Source of the DNA: Rossellomorea sp. y25
Lineage (GTDB): Bacteria; Bacillota; Bacilli; Bacillales; Bacillaceae_B
Direction: 5' to 3'
DNA length: 64,000 bases
NCBI RefSeq assembly: GCF_038049935.1
Contig: NZ_CP145886.1
Location: forward strand, 3,480,501-3,544,500
Shown in pieces: positions 60,317 through 64,000 of the stretch; the first letter of the stretch is position 1, and every line of letters starts with the position of its first letter. The notes beneath the pieces were generated by a model, which worked only from the letters and a program-made list of their open reading frames with translations, made no database searches and had not been told where the DNA came from. The position numbers and the translations under genes were made by a program.

Positions 60317-62370
60317 TTCTCCTCATAATAATTTGCTTTATACGTTGTTTTCTTAATGACTTTATCGAATACCAACAGCATCGCCGGCAGGACAAAGAGG
60401 ACCATGATAAAGGCTAGCAGCGCCCCCCTGCCCATCAATAGACCGATGGATCCAACGATCGGATTGGAGGAGGTGATCCACAAAATAAAGCCGACACTCG
60501 AAAGGATCGCTGCCGAAATCGAAATCGAGAATGTCTTCTCATCCAGGGTTCTCACCATTGCTTCTTTAGCAGGCATTTCCTTTCGATAATGGGTATAAGC
60601 CTCTGTGAATAAAATCCCATAATCGACCGTCGCGGCAAGCTGTACGGTACTGATGATCAAGTAGCCTACAAATACGAGTGGTGTATTCGTGAAATATGGA
60701 ATCGACAGATTGATCCATACGGCCGCTTCAATCGTGATGAGCAGCACCACCGGAATCGTAATCGATTTAAAGCTGAACAGAAGCACAAGGGCAATCGTCA
60801 CGACTGTCAGCACATTCACGACCACATTATCCTTTTTGACGGTATTCTTGATGTCATAAAGCGTCACGCTCTCCCCAAGCGCCAGAGCTTTATCCCCGTA
60901 ATAATCCGCCGCCGCTTCTTCCACCTTCTCTACGATTGAAAAAGGAACCTCTCCTTCCGTACCCTGATTCGTATTAATGACGATCCGGCTGTAATTTTCA
61001 GAGTAGAATTCATCGGTGATCGATTTATCCAGGTACTCAGGAGGGATCTCAGAGCCAACCTGGTTAACATACGCCATGACTCCAGTCACATAATCAAGGG
61101 ATTCGATGTCCTCCACGAGCTCCTTTTCTTTGGCCGTATCTCCTTTTGGAACTAAAAGAACGATCGGTGTCGTCTCACCAAATGTCTCCTCCACCTTCTT
61201 GAAGTCACTCCCGACACGGGTGTTTTCCGGCTGCTCACCTGACCCGTAAATGAATGACGTATTCGTTTGCCCCAGGAAGGCAGGAACCAAAATGGCAAAT
61301 ACAAAGATCAGGCTCGGTACCTTCAGTTTCAGCACCTTATTCCCGATACCCGCGAAGCTTGGAACAAAACTCTTATGTTTCGTCTTATCCATCCATTTAT
61401 AGAAAACTAACGTCAGTGCTGGCAGGAACACCATCACACTGATGAAGCTCAGGACGATCCCCTTCACGAGGTTCACCCCGAGATCCGATCCGATTTGAAA
61501 CTCCATGAATGTAAGGGCGATAAATCCGAAGAACGTCGTTGCCGCACTTGCCGTGATCGCCGGGAACGACTTCTTCATGGCAAGCTTCATCGCTTCTTCA
61601 GGATCATCCGTCACTTTCCGGTAATCGGAGAAGCTGTGAAGCAGGAATACCGCATAATCCAGGGACACCGCCAGCTGCAGGATCGGAGCAACCGACTGGG
61701 TGACGAAGGAAACCTCCCCAAGGAAGATATTCGTTCCCAGGTTGATGAGGACCGACACCCCGATCGCAGTCAGGAAGAACAGCGGTTCGATCCACGAAGT
61801 CGTTGAGACGACCAGAATCAAAATAATGAGGGGAACCAGTAACATCCCTGCGTACATCGATTCACTTCCGGCCATTTTCTGAGAACTTGCCGTATTGGCC
61901 GCTTCACCGGCAATCGCACCATCACTACCGATTAGCTCATAGATTTCATCGGTGATCCGGACCTCATCGCCGGTAGCGACACTGATGGAAAACAGCGCAT
62001 TCTGATCATTATAGTAATTCTCGACCGTCTCCTTGTCCGCCACTTCCAAAGGCGTCTTCAGATCGACCATATCATCCAGCCAGATCACATCCGATACTCC
62101 GTCAATGTTCTCCAGCTTTTCTTTAAATTCGAGTGCCTCCTGTATCGTCACACCCGTAACCATGACCCGCGTATCAGGAACGTCACCCGTGAACTCCTTT
62201 TCCATGATGTCCATGGCCTGTGTCGACTGGGCATCATCGGGCAAATAATCGACCATATTATAATTGACCTTCACAAAAAACTGCGCAACCGTTGACAGGA
62301 TCGTCACCAGCATAAACGCAATCAACACAGCTTTCTTATGCTTTATGATCCATGCTGCTAAATTTATCAT
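60313..62370 (-). CDS. MMPL/RND-family exporter
   Basis: 685 residues with 12 predicted spans in the usual RND order: one at the N-terminus, an extracytoplasmic loop, five spans, and the same again. Family motifs LAVSLDYAVFLLHSF and TVDYGILFTEAYTHY contain the Asp residues of the proton relay. MMPL proteins export lipids, or drugs, or siderophores; the substrate here is open. Divergent from a TetR gene, with three operator-like sites between. Confidence 0.9.
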   Translation of the reverse strand: MINLAAWIIKHKKAVLIAFMLVTILSTVAQFFVKVNYNMVDYLPDDAQSTQAMDIMEKEFTGDVPDTRVMVTGVTIQEALEFKEKLENIDGVSDVIWLDDMVDLKTPLEVADKETVENYYNDQNALFSISVATGDEVRITDEIYELIGSDGAIAGEAANTASSQKMAGSESMYAGMLLVPLIILILVVSTTSWIEPLFFLTAIGVSVLINLGTNIFLGEVSFVTQSVAPILQLAVSLDYAVFLLHSFSDYRKVTDDPEEAMKLAMKKSFPAITASAATTFFGFIALTFMEFQIGSDLGVNLVKGIVLSFISVMVFLPALTLVFYKWMDKTKHKSFVPSFAGIGNKVLKLKVPSLIFVFAILVPAFLGQTNTSFIYGSGEQPENTRVGSDFKKVEETFGETTPIVLLVPKGDTAKEKELVEDIESLDYVTGVMAYVNQVGSEIPPEYLDKSITDEFYSENYSRIVINTNQGTEGEVPFSIVEKVEEAAADYYGDKALALGESVTLYDIKNTVKKDNVVVNVLTVVTIALVLLFSFKSITIPVVLLITIEAAVWINLSIPYFTNTPLVFVGYLIISTVQLAATVDYGILFTEAYTHYRKEMPAKEAMVRTLDEKTFSISISAAILSSVGFILWITSSNPIVGSIGLLMGRGALLAFIMVLFVLPAMLLVFDKVIKKTTYKANYYEEK

Positions 62371-62427
62371 TTCTCAACCTCACTTGTATCTCTCACATTT
62401 TCACCTTATCATTATAATAAACACCGT

Positions 62428-62503
62428 GTTGGATATTCAACGGACAGTTGCATAAGGAATGTTCAATACTCAACACATCATTCTTGTGTGTTGGATATCT
62501 CAC
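62428..62503. promoter_or_regulatory. three operator-like sites between MMPL and TetR genes
   Basis: GTTGGATATTCAAC (62428-62441), GTTCAATACTCAAC (62461-62474, reverse GTTGAGTATTGAAC) and GTTGGATATCTCAC (62490-62503). The first is a near-perfect palindrome, the others degenerate; centres are 33 and 29 bases apart. They probably bind the TetR-family repressor and control both directions. Confidence 0.7.
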
Positions 62504-62529
62504 AAAAAGCATGAAAGGAACGTTGATCT

Positions 62530-63096
62530 TTGAACTCAAAAATGGACCGACGAAAAAAATATACACGCATGGTTTTAAAGGACAGCCTCTTGAAACTACT
62601 GCAGGATAAATCAATCTCAAGCATCACCATCAAAGAAATCTGCGAAACAGCAGACATCAACCGATCCACCTATTATGCCCACTACTCAAATCAATACGAA
62701 CTGCTCGAAGCAATCGAAGAAGAATTCATCGAGGACCTGACCGTCACACTGAGCCAATACAACTTTTCAAAAGAAGAAGAAGCCCTCCAAATGACCGAAA
62801 AACTATTCGAATACATCGCCGACAAAAGCGACATCTGCGAGGCACTTCTCAGCGAGAACAGCGATATGTACTTTCTCAAAAAAGGCATGATCATCACCCA
62901 TGAATTCATCTTCAAAAACTGGATCACCGACAGCAGGATCGATCAAGAAACCTATGAATACATCAATATGTTCATGGTGAGCGGAAGCATTCACGTCATT
63001 AAAAACTGGGTGGAGAATGGCATGGATAAGACGCCTGAAGAGATGGCGGGGATCTTGCACCGGTTTATTAATCGGGGGTTGTCGGGGGTGAGGTAG
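62530..63096 (+). CDS. TetR family repressor of the MMPL operon
   Basis: 188 residues. HTH: SISSITIKEICETADINRST followed by YYAHYSNQYELLEAIEE, the TetR signature. The C-terminal half (TEKLFEYIADKSDICEALLS ... VSGSIHVIKNWVENGMDKTP) is the TetR_C type common in Firmicutes. Start TTG at 62530 fits AAAGGAA 10 nt upstream; the ATG at 62542 is too far. Divergent from the MMPL gene. Confidence 0.88.
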   Translation: MNSKMDRRKKYTRMVLKDSLLKLLQDKSISSITIKEICETADINRSTYYAHYSNQYELLEAIEEEFIEDLTVTLSQYNFSKEEEALQMTEKLFEYIADKSDICEALLSENSDMYFLKKGMIITHEFIFKNWITDSRIDQETYEYINMFMVSGSIHVIKNWVENGMDKTPEEMAGILHRFINRGLSGVR

Positions 63097-63114
63097 GGAC
63101 ATTGTTCACAAAAA

Positions 63115-63160
63115 AGCCTACTCGAAGACAATATTAGATAACGTCTTCGGGTAGACTCTT
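63115..63160. terminator. terminator after the TetR gene
   Basis: CCTACTCGAAGAC, AT-rich loop, GTCTTCGGGTAGACTCTTT, with an A run on the left. It could also serve the YdbC-like gene on the minus strand. Confidence 0.7.
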
Positions 63161-63239
63161 TAGTTATTCCTTTACTTATAAATTGGTAGATTGTACTATA
63201 CATCACACTAAAGGTTGGCGAGTTTATCACTATGATAGA

Positions 63240-63896
63240 TTAACCACCATTATTGAAGGGAAGTACTCGCCACGCTTCTTCAAGTACAACTTCTTCCCCC
63301 ATAATCTCCTGCACATCGGTTTGCATTTTGGTTTCCTTAACTAAAGCTGGAAAATGCTTTTCCACATATTTTTGATGGAATCTCTCATTTCCCCAACAGG
63401 TAAACACCAGAAAATCTCTCACTCTCTTTTTAGAAATAGCAAACGATCCCCCAAGAAACCCTTCAGCTGCGCTCATTCCTGGATTCCAAATCGTCTTTTG
63501 CATGTCAATAAAATGATCTGCATGTCCAGGTTTCACTAGTGCCCTGGCCACTCGAACATATTTAGCTTTCTCTAAAACATGAGTTATCTTTTTTTCCGAA
63601 CCAGGGACCGTAAAACTCTCCTCATATAATGATACATCTATAGACTTATAGGTACTCGATTGATTTGAATGGAGAAGGATTTCGTCATGTACATTATCCA
63701 TAAAATACTGATAGGCTTCTTCATTTTCCCAAAAAGCAAAAATACAGGCTGTAGAAGGGTCCTGATCACTCCACCCACCAACCTGACCCAAAAATCCGTT
63801 CAGCGGACTCAGCGCTTTCCAAATTTTCTGTTCTTCGAAAAAATCTTCCTTCCTTTCCTCGCTCACTTTACACGTAATCACTTTAATCATCATCAT
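63240..63896 (-). CDS. DUF4937 / YdbC-like protein
   Basis: 218 residues made of two ferredoxin-like (ABM-type) halves: IKVITCKVSEERKEDFFEEQ with GFLGQVGGWSDQDPSTACIF, and VRVARALVKPGHADHFIDMQ with GFLGGSFAISKKRVRDFLVF. It looks like B. subtilis YdbC (DUF4937) as I remember it. Related antibiotic-biosynthesis-monooxygenase folds are stress or heme-related, but no activity is known here. A GGGAG site precedes the ATG. Confidence 0.78.
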   Translation of the reverse strand: MMMIKVITCKVSEERKEDFFEEQKIWKALSPLNGFLGQVGGWSDQDPSTACIFAFWENEEAYQYFMDNVHDEILLHSNQSSTYKSIDVSLYEESFTVPGSEKKITHVLEKAKYVRVARALVKPGHADHFIDMQKTIWNPGMSAAEGFLGGSFAISKKRVRDFLVFTCWGNERFHQKYVEKHFPALVKETKMQTDVQEIMGEEVVLEEAWRVLPFNNGG

Positions 63897-63966
63897 TCTA
63901 ACTCCCTACTAAGAAATTTCAAGGGTAACGGATCTTTTAACCTGAGACATCTTTCTCAGCAAGGAT

Positions 63967-64000
63967 TTATACCTTAATCAGCACTTTCCCCTCATAATCA
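63967..64000 (-). CDS. C-terminal end of a possible MDR-type dehydrogenase (partial)
   Basis: The last 34 bases read DYEGKVLIKV and stop on the minus strand. GKVVIK-type endings are typical of zinc-dependent alcohol dehydrogenase/quinone oxidoreductase (MDR) proteins, but eleven codons are too few to be sure. The 5' part is beyond the window. Confidence 0.35.
   Translation of the reverse strand, partial: DYEGKVLIKV

Overview
The window looks like a chromosome segment of a spore-forming member of the Bacillaceae (Bacillus/Rossellomorea type). The reasons are close matches to remembered Bacillus subtilis families (RbsR, GlpP, MetNPQ, PutR, Fra/YdhG, YdbC), an orphan spore-germination GerA subunit, an S-box (SAM-I) riboswitch, a T-box leader, strong AGGAGG ribosome binding sites and moderate-to-low G+C. 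No phage, transposase, rRNA, tRNA or CRISPR array was seen. Most genes lie on the minus strand.

Layout. 1-1000: start of a ribose operon (rbsR, with rbsK beginning at the window edge). 1.4-3 kb: small hypothetical gene, truncated WYL regulator, cluster of short palindromic repeats. 3-6.9 kb: SAM-riboswitch-controlled methionine ABC importer plus an M20 amidohydrolase; metN carries a one-base frameshift. 7.4-12 kb: glpP (glycerol-3-phosphate antiterminator), an mgtC-type gene, and a large secreted lamin-tail/fibronectin protein. 12-17.5 kb: nucleosidase-like gene, then the proline catabolic cluster (PRODH, P5C dehydrogenase, PutR-like activator). 17.8-22.6 kb: a Ugp-like glycerol-phosphate importer with a metallo-beta-lactamase hydrolase and a HAD phosphatase. 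22.9-27.4 kb: orphan gerAA, Lrp relic, second mgtC, acetyltransferase, DUF2087 regulator plus GIY-YIG gene. 27.5-31 kb: ileS of the eukaryote-like class with T-box. 31-38.8 kb: Lrp/EamA pair and many small accessory genes, including a WYL regulator with two frameshifts. 39-48.5 kb: two tandem ~1260-residue secreted subtilases and a PlcR/NprR-like regulator. 48.8-56.8 kb: maltodextrin import and breakdown genes with a ROK repressor. 56.9-64 kb: NHL protein, 20-bp tandem array, TetR/MMPL/heptad-repeat export cluster, YdbC-like protein, end of a possible dehydrogenase.

Most interesting signals. (1) The ugp operon and the secreted lamin-tail gene share a structured leader, GGGTAGAGATGNGGAGAAYCCC followed by a terminator; with glpP lying next to one of them, this suggests a GlpP antitermination regulon joining glycerol-phosphate import, hydrolases and an undescribed secreted protein. 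(2) Both subtilase genes and the PlcR/NprR-like regulator carry the same AAAAACCCC(G/T)ATAG box exactly 20 nt upstream of a -10-like hexamer, suggesting a regulon of protease genes controlled by the neighbouring regulator, with no pheromone gene visible. (3) The two mgtC paralogues share a conserved terminator-type leader. (4) Six 20-bp tandem repeats lie at 58211-58330.

Three apparent frameshifts (one in metN, two in a WYL regulator) all fall in short homopolymers, so base-calling error is an alternative to real gene decay.
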